A DNA stretch of 64,000 nt from Rahnella sp. AA (GTDB lineage: Bacteria > Pseudomonadota > Gammaproteobacteria > Enterobacterales > Enterobacteriaceae). This document shows, in pieces, positions 44,937 through 52,476 of this stretch. Within the stretch, counting starts at the first letter, position 1. Every line of letters begins with the position of its first letter. A model generated the notes under the pieces. The model saw only the letters and a list, made by a program, of their open reading frames with translations, was not told where the DNA came from and did not search any database. The stretch spans positions 248,001 to 312,000 of the forward strand of contig NZ_PITQ01000005.1 in assembly GCF_002834385.1 (NCBI RefSeq), in the 5' to 3' direction. The translations under genes were made by a program, and so were the position numbers.

Positions 44937-45760
44937 TGACACCTTCCATAAACAGCTCAGCCCTTTACGAAATGCCGGTTATCCCCCCGGTGGAAAAACC
45001 GCTGCCGCTGACCGCTGACCGGATGATCGAAACCGTCGACCTGAGTATCTCCTTTGGTAAAGGGATGCACAGCAAAACCGTGGTCGATGGCGTGACGATG
45101 CACATCGCCAGAGGCGAAAGCTACGGCCTGATTGGTGAATCGGGCTGCGGGAAATCCACGATTTTGCGCACGCTGACCGGCCAGAACACCCATTACAGCG
45201 GCGCAATTTTGTACCAGAACCGTGAACAACATCCGGTACGCGATAAAGACTATTACCGGCAAGTCCAGATGGTATTTCAGGATCCGTATGCTTCACTGCA
45301 CCCGCGCAAAATGGTTTACCACACCCTGCTGGAACCGCTGGTGATCCACGCCATGGACCGGCGTGAAGCGCGCATTTCCGACGTGCTTAATGCACTCGGC
45401 CTGAGTGACGCGTTCCGCTACCGCTATCCGCATCAGCTTTCCGGCGGCCAGCGTCAGCGCGTGGCACTGGCGCGGGCGCTCATCATCGAACCGCAGGTGC
45501 TGTTGCTCGACGAACCGACTTCAGCACTCGATGTTTCAGTGCAGGCGGAAATCCTTAATTTGCTGAAGACACTGCGCCGTGAACGCAACCTGACCTATCT
45601 GATGGTGACGCACGATCTGGCCGTCGTGGCACATCTGTGTGACCGGGTCGCCATCATGCACCAGGGGAAATTACTGGAAGAACTGACCGCAGATGAAATC
45701 CGCTGCGGCGCGGCAACGCAGCCTTATACCCGACAGTTTCTCGCCGCCAGCAACCCCTGA
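44936..45760 (+). CDS. Peptide-type ABC transporter ATPase (DppF-like)
   Basis: A 274-residue ATPase with Walker [10 protein letters not shown], signature LSGGQRQR and Walker B VLLLDEPTSALD. It also lacks the C-terminal cysteine-rich domain of DppF. Stop and start overlap as TGATG with the upstream ATPase gene. With the preceding three genes it completes an importer of two permeases and two ATPases. Confidence 0.92.
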   Translation: MTPSINSSALYEMPVIPPVEKPLPLTADRMIETVDLSISFGKGMHSKTVVDGVTMHIARGESYGLIGESGCGKSTILRTLTGQNTHYSGAILYQNREQHPVRDKDYYRQVQMVFQDPYASLHPRKMVYHTLLEPLVIHAMDRREARISDVLNALGLSDAFRYRYPHQLSGGQRQRVALARALIIEPQVLLLDEPTSALDVSVQAEILNLLKTLRRERNLTYLMVTHDLAVVAHLCDRVAIMHQGKLLEELTADEIRCGAATQPYTRQFLAASNP

Positions 45761-45776
45761 CACCGGAGAGCTCAAT

Positions 45777-46736
45777 ATGAAATCTGCAATGCCCGGCGCA
45801 AGCCGGGACGCCCTTCTGCGCCTGCTCGACGGCCAGAATACCGACGCATTACTGATCGTTCAGGCAGGCAACCCGGTGCTTGAATATGGCGATTTGCAGC
45901 ACCGTTTCCTGTGCCATTCAATGCGTAAAAGCTTTCTCAGCGCGCTGATCGGTATTCAGGTAGCCCGTGGCGCGATGGATTTATCCGCGACGCTGGCAGA
46001 GCTGGGTATCAGCGACATTGACCCGCTGAGCGATGTGGAATCCGGCGCCACGCTCTATGACCTGCTGACTGCGCGCTCCGGTATTTATCATCCGGCCAAT
46101 TACGAGACGCCGTGGATGACGCGCATCAAACCGCCGCGCCACAGTCAGCCGCCGGGGGGGGTATGGAGTTATAACAACTGGGATTTCAATGCATTAGGCA
46201 CCGCTTATTCGCAGATGACCGGATTGAATATTCATCAGGCTTTTCTGGAGCAAATCGCCCTACCTCTGGGCATGAACGATTTCCGCCGCGAAGACGGCTG
46301 GATGGAACCGGGGCCGAACTCGCAGCACCCGGCATATCCGTTCCGGCTCTCGACACGCGATCTGGCGCGTTTTGGTCAGCTATTTCTTCAGAACGGGCAA
46401 TGGGAAAACCGGCAAATCATCCCGGACAGTTGGGTACGACAAAGCCTGATGCCCTACTCCCATGCCGGTGAGCGTGGTGCGTATGGCTACATGTGGTGGC
46501 TGGCGCGTGAAGGCGTCGCTTTCCCCGGCTGCGTATTGCCACAGGGCAGTTACTTCGCCTACGGCGCTGGCGGCCATTACTGCCTGATGATCCCTTCTCT
46601 CAGCGCTGTGATCGTTCATCGCGTGGATACCGACATAACAAACCGGCAGGTCAGCCGCTTCCAGTTTGGTCCGCTGATGACCGCCATCCTGACATTCCTT
46701 ACATCACTCCACGGGGACATTTATGAATGTGATTGA
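45777..46736 (+). CDS. SxxK serine hydrolase (beta-lactamase/NylB-like fold)
   Basis: A 319-residue hydrolase of the class C beta-lactamase/esterase superfamily. The nucleophile motif SMRK (SxxK) is at about residues 48-51, YNN (YxN) around 137-139, and GAGGHY replaces the KTG triad near the C-terminus. No signal peptide is seen, so it is cytoplasmic and not a drug-resistance enzyme of the usual kind. Members cleave esters, amides or cyclic and linear amide oligomers (for example 6-aminohexanoate dimer hydrolase). It contains a run of eight G (46154-46161). ATG 45777 has GGAG upstream. It overlaps the next gene by 14 bp. Confidence 0.85.
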   Translation: MKSAMPGASRDALLRLLDGQNTDALLIVQAGNPVLEYGDLQHRFLCHSMRKSFLSALIGIQVARGAMDLSATLAELGISDIDPLSDVESGATLYDLLTARSGIYHPANYETPWMTRIKPPRHSQPPGGVWSYNNWDFNALGTAYSQMTGLNIHQAFLEQIALPLGMNDFRREDGWMEPGPNSQHPAYPFRLSTRDLARFGQLFLQNGQWENRQIIPDSWVRQSLMPYSHAGERGAYGYMWWLAREGVAFPGCVLPQGSYFAYGAGGHYCLMIPSLSAVIVHRVDTDITNRQVSRFQFGPLMTAILTFLTSLHGDIYECD

Positions 46737-48102
46737 AGCCATTGCCAGCTGGTGTTGCAGCCAGCCCGATTTCAGCACTACTGCCCGCCGTAAAGCCCGC
46801 GAGGCCATTACGGACACGCTGGCCTGCCTGTTCGCCGGACAGGATGATTTTTCCAGCCGTGCCGTCCGGGCCGCCAGCGAAAGCTATTTCAGCCCGCACG
46901 CCAGCTCCCGCTTAGCCGGCGGCGGGCGCGCACCAGCGGCCATTGCGGCACTGATCAACGGCACCGCGGCGCACGCCATTGATTACGACGACAACTTTGC
47001 CCCCGGCATGAGCCACGCCTCTGCCGTTTTGCTGCCGGCACTGCTGGCCATCGCCGATGAGATCAACGCCAGCGGCGAACAGCTGGTAGATGCTTATCTG
47101 ACGGGCTTACAGGCGCAGGCGTTTGTGGGGTCAGGCGTCGCGCCTTCGCATTACACTGCGGGCTGGCACGGCACGTCGACCGTCGGCTGCATCGGCAGTG
47201 CGGCCGGTGTTGCCTGGCTGATGGGCATGGATCAGGCCGGTATCGCGCGTACGTTAAGCAATGCCGTAAGCTTTGCCTCCGGCACCAAAGGCCAGTTCGG
47301 TACACCGATCAAACCACTGCACGCCGGATGGGCCGCGCGCAATGCCGTAGACGCCGCGAAATTCGCCCAACAGCAAATGCAGGGGCGTATCGATATTCTT
47401 GAAGCCCCGCAGGGGTTTCTGGAAATGTTCGGGGGCTTAACACCGCCGGGCTGGGATATTGCGGGGATTTTGGGGACGCATCAGCATGTGATCGAAACCA
47501 CCGGCGTGATGCCAAAACGTCATCCGTGCTGCGGTTCAACGCATATGATCATCGATGCGCTGGATGACCTGCGTGCGCAGCATGATTTCAGCGACACAGA
47601 CGTACTGGCCGTCGATACACGGGTCGGCATCGCCAATCTGCGCAACCTGGCGTATCCCCTGCCGGCCAATGAAATGCAGGCGCGTTTTTCAATGCAATAC
47701 TGTGTCGATACCTGGCTGCGCAACGGCTCTTTGGGCGTCAGTGATTTCACCCCCGCGCGGGTGGCTAAGTTGACTGACCCGGCGCGCCTGCAACGCATTT
47801 CCATGCGTTGTTACACCCCGGAGCAGGAAGCCGATACACCACCGGGTGAACGCCTGACGCATGAAGTGACACTGATATTGCGCGATGGCCGGACATTGCA
47901 GGCAGGACGGAAACTGGCAAAAGGCAGCAATACCGAACCTTTCAGCGATGCTGACCGGTTACGAAAATTCACCGACTGCTGCGCGGCAATGCCTTCTGCC
48001 GGGGCGCTTTTCCACCAGCTTAATCAGCTTGAAGAGCAGGAAGATTTAGGGTTTATGGCAGAACTGTTTGGCGAACCTTTGCGGGATACCTCGCAGGCTT
48101 GA
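46723..48102 (+). CDS. MmgE/PrpD-family protein
   Basis: A 459-residue protein of the MmgE/PrpD superfamily, which includes 2-methylcitrate dehydratase, cis-aconitate decarboxylase and an epimerase of iminodisuccinate. Characteristic blocks are INGTAAHAIDYDDNF, GWHGTSTVG, SFASGTKGQFGTPIKPLHAG and KRHPCCGSTH. No prp genes (prpB, prpC) are nearby, so propionate use is unlikely; an isomerase, lyase or epimerase step on the compound handled by the amidohydrolase and importer fits better, but the reaction is not known. Last gene of the operon. Confidence 0.88.
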   Translation: MNVIEAIASWCCSQPDFSTTARRKAREAITDTLACLFAGQDDFSSRAVRAASESYFSPHASSRLAGGGRAPAAIAALINGTAAHAIDYDDNFAPGMSHASAVLLPALLAIADEINASGEQLVDAYLTGLQAQAFVGSGVAPSHYTAGWHGTSTVGCIGSAAGVAWLMGMDQAGIARTLSNAVSFASGTKGQFGTPIKPLHAGWAARNAVDAAKFAQQQMQGRIDILEAPQGFLEMFGGLTPPGWDIAGILGTHQHVIETTGVMPKRHPCCGSTHMIIDALDDLRAQHDFSDTDVLAVDTRVGIANLRNLAYPLPANEMQARFSMQYCVDTWLRNGSLGVSDFTPARVAKLTDPARLQRISMRCYTPEQEADTPPGERLTHEVTLILRDGRTLQAGRKLAKGSNTEPFSDADRLRKFTDCCAAMPSAGALFHQLNQLEEQEDLGFMAELFGEPLRDTSQA

Positions 48103-48155
48103 GTGGAAAGAAAATTTCCCGGCAAGCTTTTTTACATGACACCTCGCAGGCCTGA
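48088..48155. repeat. 15-bp direct repeat around the end of the MmgE/PrpD gene
   Basis: ACCTCGCAGGCTTGA (48088-48102, covering the stop codon) recurs with one mismatch as ACCTCGCAGGCCTGA (48141-48155). It could mark a junction where the following toxin-antitoxin segment was joined. The remaining bases to 48311 hold no gene that I can support. Confidence 0.55.
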
Positions 48156-48311
48156 AAATCCTGCGAAAAATCCCTTTAATGCGTGTACAGCTGCACCTGT
48201 TCTCGTGGCTCAGGAAATACAAAAGGCCGTTTTTATGCGCGACAATTTATTGCATTTAGCAATGTTATGGCGCACCCTGCCCGCAGGTGTAAAAACGAAC
48301 AGAGGTCAACC

Positions 48312-48548
48312 ATGGCAACCAGTATTCGCTTAGACGATGATTTTGTCAGTGACGTAAAAATTCATGCCGAAGCCAGCCACCGCAGCATTCCCAAACAGAT
48401 CGAACATTGGGCGAAGATCGGCCAGATTGTGGAAGAAAACCCCGATATGACATACCGGTTTATTGTGGAAACGTTATTAGCTAAAAGTGAGATGGATAAC
48501 AATAAGGTAACGCCTTATGCCAGAAGGACCGAGCGATCAAAGGATTGA
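48312..48548 (+). CDS. ParD-like antitoxin of a type II TA pair
   Basis: A 78-residue protein that begins MATSIRLDDDFVSDVKIHA, a ribbon-helix-helix strand and helix typical of ParD-like antitoxins, and continues RSIPKQIEHWAKIGQIVEENPD, the hallmark of the ParD_like family. It should bind the toxin and repress its own promoter. AGAGG is seven bases before ATG 48312. It overlaps the toxin gene by 32 bp. Confidence 0.85.
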   Translation: MATSIRLDDDFVSDVKIHAEASHRSIPKQIEHWAKIGQIVEENPDMTYRFIVETLLAKSEMDNNKVTPYARRTERSKD

Positions 48549-48846
48549 TACGTATGAATCTCGTCGTTTCACCAAAGCCTTTGCGAGACTTTCTCTGACG
48601 CAGCAGATTATCGTAGAGGATGAGATTGAACGTATACAGGAAAACCCGACACTGGGTGAACTGAAGAAAGGTGATCTCAGCTATTTGCGCGTGCATAAAT
48701 TTCTTCTGGAAAAACAGCAGGCATTATTAGGCTATTGCTGGCTCGAAAAGAAAATTGAGTTGTATCTGCTGAGCTTCGATTCGCATGAGAATTTCTATCA
48801 GAGCCACAGAAATCATCGGAAGACTGATTTTAAGATGATGACCTGA
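48517..48846 (+). CDS. RelE/ParE-superfamily toxin
   Basis: A 109-residue toxin. The core (ESRRFTKAFARL, then LKKGDLSYLRVHKF and KIELYLLSFDSHENFY) has the RelE/ParE strand pattern. Such toxins cut mRNA or poison gyrase; the target here cannot be told. It overlaps the antitoxin gene by 32 bp, with AAGGT before ATG 48517. The ORF ends about 24 bp before the tRNA-linked repeat region. Confidence 0.8.
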   Translation: MPEGPSDQRIDTYESRRFTKAFARLSLTQQIIVEDEIERIQENPTLGELKKGDLSYLRVHKFLLEKQQALLGYCWLEKKIELYLLSFDSHENFYQSHRNHRKTDFKMMT

Positions 48847-48884
48847 TAAAGAAACGCAAAACGAAAGCGCATAAACTCCAGACG

Positions 48885-48910
48885 AAAAAAAACCTGCTTA
48901 AAAAAGCAGG
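48885..48910 (-). terminator. Terminator of the distal repeat unit
   Basis: CCTGCTT (48893-48899) with AAGCAGG (48904-48910), followed on the minus strand by eight T. Third and last copy of the same hairpin, 164 bp from the next. Confidence 0.85.
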
Positions 48911-49048
48911 CTTTTCAAATATGGTCGGCGAGAGAGGATTACGCGCATCTGCGATGCACGCCCTGCGGGCCGTTGCTAAAGCAACGTTGTCTCGCTTCGC
49001 TCGGCTCAAACCTCCTTCGGAGGTTCTCATCCTCATAAACTCCGGGCG

Positions 49049-49074
49049 AAAAAAAACCTGCTTAAAAAAGCAGG
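49049..49074 (-). terminator. Terminator of the middle repeat unit
   Basis: CCTGCTT (49057-49063) with AAGCAGG (49068-49074) and a T8 tail on the minus strand. Confidence 0.85.
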
Positions 49075-49212
49075 CTTTTCAAATATGGTCGGCGAGAGAG
49101 GATTACGCGCATCTGCGATGCACGCCCTGCGGGCCGTTGCTAAAGCAACGTTGTCTCGCTTCGCTCGGCTCAAACCTCCTTCGGAGGTTCTCATCCTCAT
49201 AAACTCCGGGCG

Positions 49213-49238
49213 AAAAAAAACCTGCTTAAAAAAGCAGG
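49213..49238 (-). terminator. Terminator directly after tRNA-Pro
   Basis: CCTGCTT (49221-49227) with AAGCAGG (49232-49238), a 4-nt loop and eight T on the minus strand, 12 bp after the tRNA CCA end. Confidence 0.88.
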
Positions 49239-49249
49239 CTTTTCAAATA

Positions 49250-49326
49250 TGGTCGGCGAGAGAGGATTCGAACCTCCGACCCACTGGTCCCAAACCAGTT
49301 GCGCTACCAAGCTGCGCTACTCGCCG
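49250..49326 (-). tRNA. tRNA-Pro, anticodon TGG
   Basis: A 77-nt gene with encoded CCA. Acceptor CGGCGAG pairs with CTCGCCG, the D-arm is GCGC/GCGC, the anticodon stem is ACTGG/CCAGT with loop TTTGGGA (anticodon TGG, G37) and the T-arm is GGAGG-TTCGAAT-CCTCT. The sequence is that of the E. coli proM type. In E. coli the tRNA at this map position (between dpp and eptB) is proK with anticodon CGG. Confidence 0.97.
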
Positions 49327-49428
49327 CGAGTGGGGCGCATGTTACTGCGGCGGTTTCAAAGCGTCAACGGCTTTTTAAAACTTAAATGCTGACTGACTAC
49401 AAATTATCCGATGCGCCGTCAAAATAGC

Positions 49429-51108
49429 CTAAAGCTTCTGTTCAGGCTGAGGTTTTGCGCACCAGTTATTCGCCGGGTTAATACCTCCGTCTGGCGAGGT
49501 ATATCCCAGACAGCCCAAAATCGAATCGAACAATTCGACGTGACGTTTCTTCGCCCCCACCCGCTGCTGCGCCTGTAACTGCTCAAACGCCTGCTTGTGA
49601 TCGGCCTGTTCAAGAAAACGGTCAGATGCCCAGACAATCATTGGTACACGGAACTGCTCCGGCGGTGCCATCTCACGCGGCGTGCCATGCAGGTGCGAGT
49701 TTTCGTCAATGGACTCACCATGGTCAGCGGCATAAAAAACCAGCGCTTTTTTGTCACGAAGCTCATTGATTACGTTGCCGATGAAAGTATCGGTATACAA
49801 CACACTGTTATCAAAGGCGTTAATCAACTCTGCTTTGCTGCAGGTGTTACTCATACATTCCGGCGTATAACGGGCATAGCTACGCGGATAACGCTGGGAA
49901 TACATGTAATGCGAACCTTTGGTATGCAAAATCACCAGATGTTTACCCTGCGGATAGTTCTTCAGTGATTCCTGTAACTCATTCACCAGCAGCATGTCAT
50001 CGACCGGTTTCCCGTCGTTACGCTTCTCAGAGGCAATGATTTCACGGAAAGAATAATTGTTGGTATCCGCATTATTGTAAAACCACAGCTCGCTTTGCAT
50101 CGCGAAGAGTTCCGAAGTGAACCCCAGCGATTTCATCACGGCAAAGATATTTTGTTCTTTCAGGGTTCGCTGCGGATTGTCTTCGGCCCCGCCTTCACGG
50201 ACAAACATGCATCGCAGCGAAAGCTTGGTCGCGGTGTCGCAGGATTCGCCGCGAAATGCCACCAGATTCTTCTCTTTCGACAAACGCGGCGTGGTATCAC
50301 GCTCGTACCCCAGTATCCCCATATGATCCCAGCGGGTCGTTTCGCCGATAATAAACACCACATAGGTATCGTCGATATCTGCGGGCGGCACATAGGTAAA
50401 CGCTTTGGCCGGATCCAGATAATTCCCCGCATCCTGGCTCTCATCTGCCTGCGTATACGCATACAAACCGAGCGCAGCCAGCCAGTTTGAAGGCAGATAA
50501 GAATGCGCCACCACACCGCCGTAGCTCGGCAAATCGACATTGGTTTTCTTCTCGTTTTCACTTTGCGCGTAATCCAGCATGCGCAGCGGCAACCAGACCA
50601 GCAAAACGGCGGCAAGCAATATCACCAGCGGCAGCACGCGTTGTCCCGGTGTTTTCATCTGCTCAATCAGCGTCAGGCGCAGGTTATTTTTCCAGATAAG
50701 AAACAACGGTGCGGCACTGACCAGCGCCATCCAGAAAAACAGCGGTAACCCGATGATCTCCTTACTGAGATCGATATCCGTGGTCATCACCGACACCACG
50801 ATGCCGTAGCCGATCACCACATTGAACATCATCATGTAATAACTGGCGGCGACGGAAATCAGCACCAGCAACGTGGCGATAATGCGGAAAAACGTTTTTC
50901 CGCCCAGCGACAGTAAACGCAGCACAAAGAACGTAAACAGGACGATGACGCAGACTTCCGTGATTGCCTGGATCAGCTCAGTTGACGTGAACTGATGGAT
51001 CAATGCGGCGAAACGGCGCTGGAACACCGAAACGTTGAGGAAAATGCCGATATAAATCGCTAACAATAAAGAGATATTTTGCTGCGATAGAGTCTTCACT
51101 CTATTCAT
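49429..51108 (-). CDS. eptB: Kdo2-lipid A phosphoethanolamine transferase EptB
   Basis: Adds phosphoethanolamine from phosphatidylethanolamine to the outer Kdo of lipopolysaccharide, in the periplasmic leaflet of the inner membrane. The 559-residue protein (E. coli 563) has five N-terminal helices (to about residue 185) and a sulfatase-like periplasmic domain with the nucleophile Thr in IGETTRWDH and metal ligands in ADHGESIDENSHLHG. Several cysteines (CDTATKLSLRC, CMSNTC) form the usual disulfides. In E. coli the enzyme is calcium-induced and repressed by MgrR sRNA; that cannot be checked here. Confidence 0.94.
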   Translation of the reverse strand: MNRVKTLSQQNISLLLAIYIGIFLNVSVFQRRFAALIHQFTSTELIQAITEVCVIVLFTFFVLRLLSLGGKTFFRIIATLLVLISVAASYYMMMFNVVIGYGIVVSVMTTDIDLSKEIIGLPLFFWMALVSAAPLFLIWKNNLRLTLIEQMKTPGQRVLPLVILLAAVLLVWLPLRMLDYAQSENEKKTNVDLPSYGGVVAHSYLPSNWLAALGLYAYTQADESQDAGNYLDPAKAFTYVPPADIDDTYVVFIIGETTRWDHMGILGYERDTTPRLSKEKNLVAFRGESCDTATKLSLRCMFVREGGAEDNPQRTLKEQNIFAVMKSLGFTSELFAMQSELWFYNNADTNNYSFREIIASEKRNDGKPVDDMLLVNELQESLKNYPQGKHLVILHTKGSHYMYSQRYPRSYARYTPECMSNTCSKAELINAFDNSVLYTDTFIGNVINELRDKKALVFYAADHGESIDENSHLHGTPREMAPPEQFRVPMIVWASDRFLEQADHKQAFEQLQAQQRVGAKKRHVELFDSILGCLGYTSPDGGINPANNWCAKPQPEQKL

Positions 51109-51282
51109 GTAATTGGGATATCCGGAAAAATTTTGAAAGATTCGGAATCATTGTGACATGATTATGTGAGGCGAGTTCACGGATTATGCCGGGATTACGT
51201 TTATATACAAACTTCCGGAAAATTCTGCGCAGGGCGCGCCTTGCAGGCAAGATGAAGACATTTTTGATTTTGCTTACACCAT

Positions 51283-51306
51283 GAAAAAGGAGGCCGAAGC
51301 CCCCTT
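51283..51306 (-). terminator. Intrinsic terminator of the ohrR-ohr transcript
   Basis: On the minus strand AAGGGGGC, tetraloop TTCG, GCCTCCTT with one G-T wobble, then a T-run (51288-51284). It lies about 60 bp past ohr. Confidence 0.82.
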
Positions 51307-51366
51307 GTCATTTTCTTCTTCTTGTTTCATTAACAGCCCCTGGTGAAGGTGCTGATTCTGTTTCAG

Positions 51367-51789
51367 TTATTTCACGTTAAGCGTTACGTCGATGTTGCCA
51401 CGGGTTGCGTTTGAGTACGGGCAAACCAGATGCGCTTTAGCCACCAGCGCTTCGGCTTCGCTGCGTTCAAAACCAGGCAGAGTGATGTCCAGTTGCACTT
51501 CAATCCCGTAACCACCCGGAATTGCACCGATACCGACTGCGCCTTCAATTTTTGCATCCGCAGGGATTTTAATTTTTTCCTGTGCGGCAACAGCTTTCAG
51601 TGCGCCGAGGAAGCAGGCGGAATAACCTGCGGCAAACAGTTGTTCAGGGTTAGTCCCGCCGCCCATACCGCCCATTTCTTTTGGCACACCCAGTTTTACA
51701 TCCAGAACGCCATCATCAGATGTCGCACGACCATCACGGCCACCGGTTGCAGAGGCATGAGCACGATAAACTACTTTTTCAATAGACAT
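51367..51789 (-). CDS. ohr: Organic hydroperoxide resistance protein Ohr
   Basis: Thiol peroxidase that reduces organic hydroperoxides. The 140-residue OsmC-family protein carries both redox cysteines, in YSACFLGA and LVCPYSNA, and the [14 protein letters not shown] block of Ohr rather than OsmC. In other bacteria it is recycled by lipoylated proteins. It follows ohrR on the same strand, with a palindromic element (51842-51854) in the gap. Confidence 0.95.
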   Translation of the reverse strand: MSIEKVVYRAHASATGGRDGRATSDDGVLDVKLGVPKEMGGMGGGTNPEQLFAAGYSACFLGALKAVAAQEKIKIPADAKIEGAVGIGAIPGGYGIEVQLDITLPGFERSEAEALVAKAHLVCPYSNATRGNIDVTLNVK

Positions 51790-51841
51790 GTTTCGTTCCT
51801 TTCAATGAGATTGATGAGGGAAAATACGTAAATATTATTAT

Positions 51842-51854
51842 GCGATTTAATCGC
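51842..51854. promoter_or_regulatory. Palindrome between ohrR and ohr
   Basis: GCGATT-T-AATCGC is a perfect 13-bp dyad 53 bp upstream of ohr. It is a candidate OhrR operator, although it differs from the TACAATT-AATTGTA-like box known from Bacillus and Xanthomonas. Confidence 0.5.
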
Positions 51855-51925
51855 GTGCTACTTATATACCATACACAAACGGTGTGAAAACGCTGCCTTC
51901 CATTCCGTTTGCTGAATCATTCTTC

Positions 51926-52390
51926 TCAGGCTTTATCCTGAAGATGGCCGCGCAGTGCTTCAAGTTGCTGTTTCAGCGCCGTAATCTCGCCCATATTGCA
52001 TTCCGTGGCACAAAAAATCGCTTCCGGAATGCCCTGTGCTTTTTCGCGTAATGCCTTACCTTCAGCGGTCAGGGAAATAATCACCTGACGTTCATCGGCT
52101 TTCGCACGCTGACGAACCAGTAAACCCGCCGCTTCGAGACGCTTTAACAACGGGGTTAACGTCGCGGAATCCAGAAACAGCTTTTCGCCGATATCAGACA
52201 CCGTGACTTCATCACGCTGCCAGAGAACCAACATCACCAGGTATTGCGGATAGGTGAGGTCGAGCTGCCCGAGCAGCTTGCGGTACACTTTGTGCAGCGC
52301 AAGATTTGCGGAGTACAGGGCAAAACACATCTGTTGATCAAGATGTAGCATGCTGCTGTGCGTTAAGTCAGTGTCTGTTGTCGTCTTCAT
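51926..52390 (-). CDS. ohrR: OhrR, MarR-family peroxide-sensing repressor
   Basis: A 154-residue winged-helix repressor. The sensing cysteine is in [20 protein letters not shown] near the N-terminus, the OhrR hallmark. The DNA-binding part is [22 protein letters not shown]. When the Cys is oxidised by organic hydroperoxides, the protein releases the ohr promoter. Two further Cys (FCATEC) near the C-terminus could form a disulfide partner. A dyad TATAG-CGCA-CTATA (52402-52415) lies right upstream. Confidence 0.93.
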   Translation of the reverse strand: MKTTTDTDLTHSSMLHLDQQMCFALYSANLALHKVYRKLLGQLDLTYPQYLVMLVLWQRDEVTVSDIGEKLFLDSATLTPLLKRLEAAGLLVRQRAKADERQVIISLTAEGKALREKAQGIPEAIFCATECNMGEITALKQQLEALRGHLQDKA

Positions 52391-52401
52391 GCTTTCAATA
52401 T

Positions 52402-52415
52402 ATATAGCGCACTAT
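52402..52415. promoter_or_regulatory. Dyad upstream of ohrR
   Basis: TATAG-CGCA-CTATA lies 12 bp before the ohrR start codon, in an AT-rich stretch. A likely autoregulatory site or overlap with the -10 region. Confidence 0.5.
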
Positions 52416-52476
52416 ATTATCGCAAGCGCTTTTAACGATTATTTTCTCAACACCCTCCATTTTTTCCGTATCCCTT

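Larger units (their letters stand above)
48870..49249 (-). repeat. Tandem 164-bp repeats carrying the tRNA-Pro 3' end (rtT-like)
   Basis: Two identical 164-bp units (48922-49085 and 49086-49249) lie directly downstream of tRNA-Pro, preceded by a partial unit (48870-48921) with two mismatches. On the minus strand each full unit contains the last 19 nt of the tRNA, AATCCTCTCTCGCCGACCA, and a terminator hairpin; the other ~100 bp fold into small stems such as CGTTGC-TTTA-GCAACG and AACCTCC-GAA-GGAGGTT. The plan is that of the E. coli tyrT rtT repeats (178-bp units with 19 nt of tRNA-Tyr). Confidence 0.92.

Noticed and set aside
45777-46736. Class C beta-lactamase (drug resistance)
   Set aside because: SxxK and YxN are present, but there is no signal peptide or KTG triad, and the gene is embedded in a catabolic operon.
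46723-48102. 2-methylcitrate dehydratase prpD
   Set aside because: Superfamily fits, but no prpB/prpC/prpE neighbours; the context is an importer with amidohydrolases.
48103-48333. A 76-codon frame between the PrpD gene and the antitoxin
   Set aside because: It overlaps the antitoxin start in another frame and includes the direct repeat; no domain seen.
48870-49249. CRISPR array
   Set aside because: Units are 164 bp, fully identical with no variable spacers, and contain the tRNA end and terminators.
48921-49378. Open frames through the tRNA-linked repeats, with a repeated peptide
   Set aside because: They arise because the 164-bp unit repeats and run antisense into the tRNA gene; no ribosome site or protein family fits. 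A tiny peptide as in E. coli rtT is possible but unsupported.
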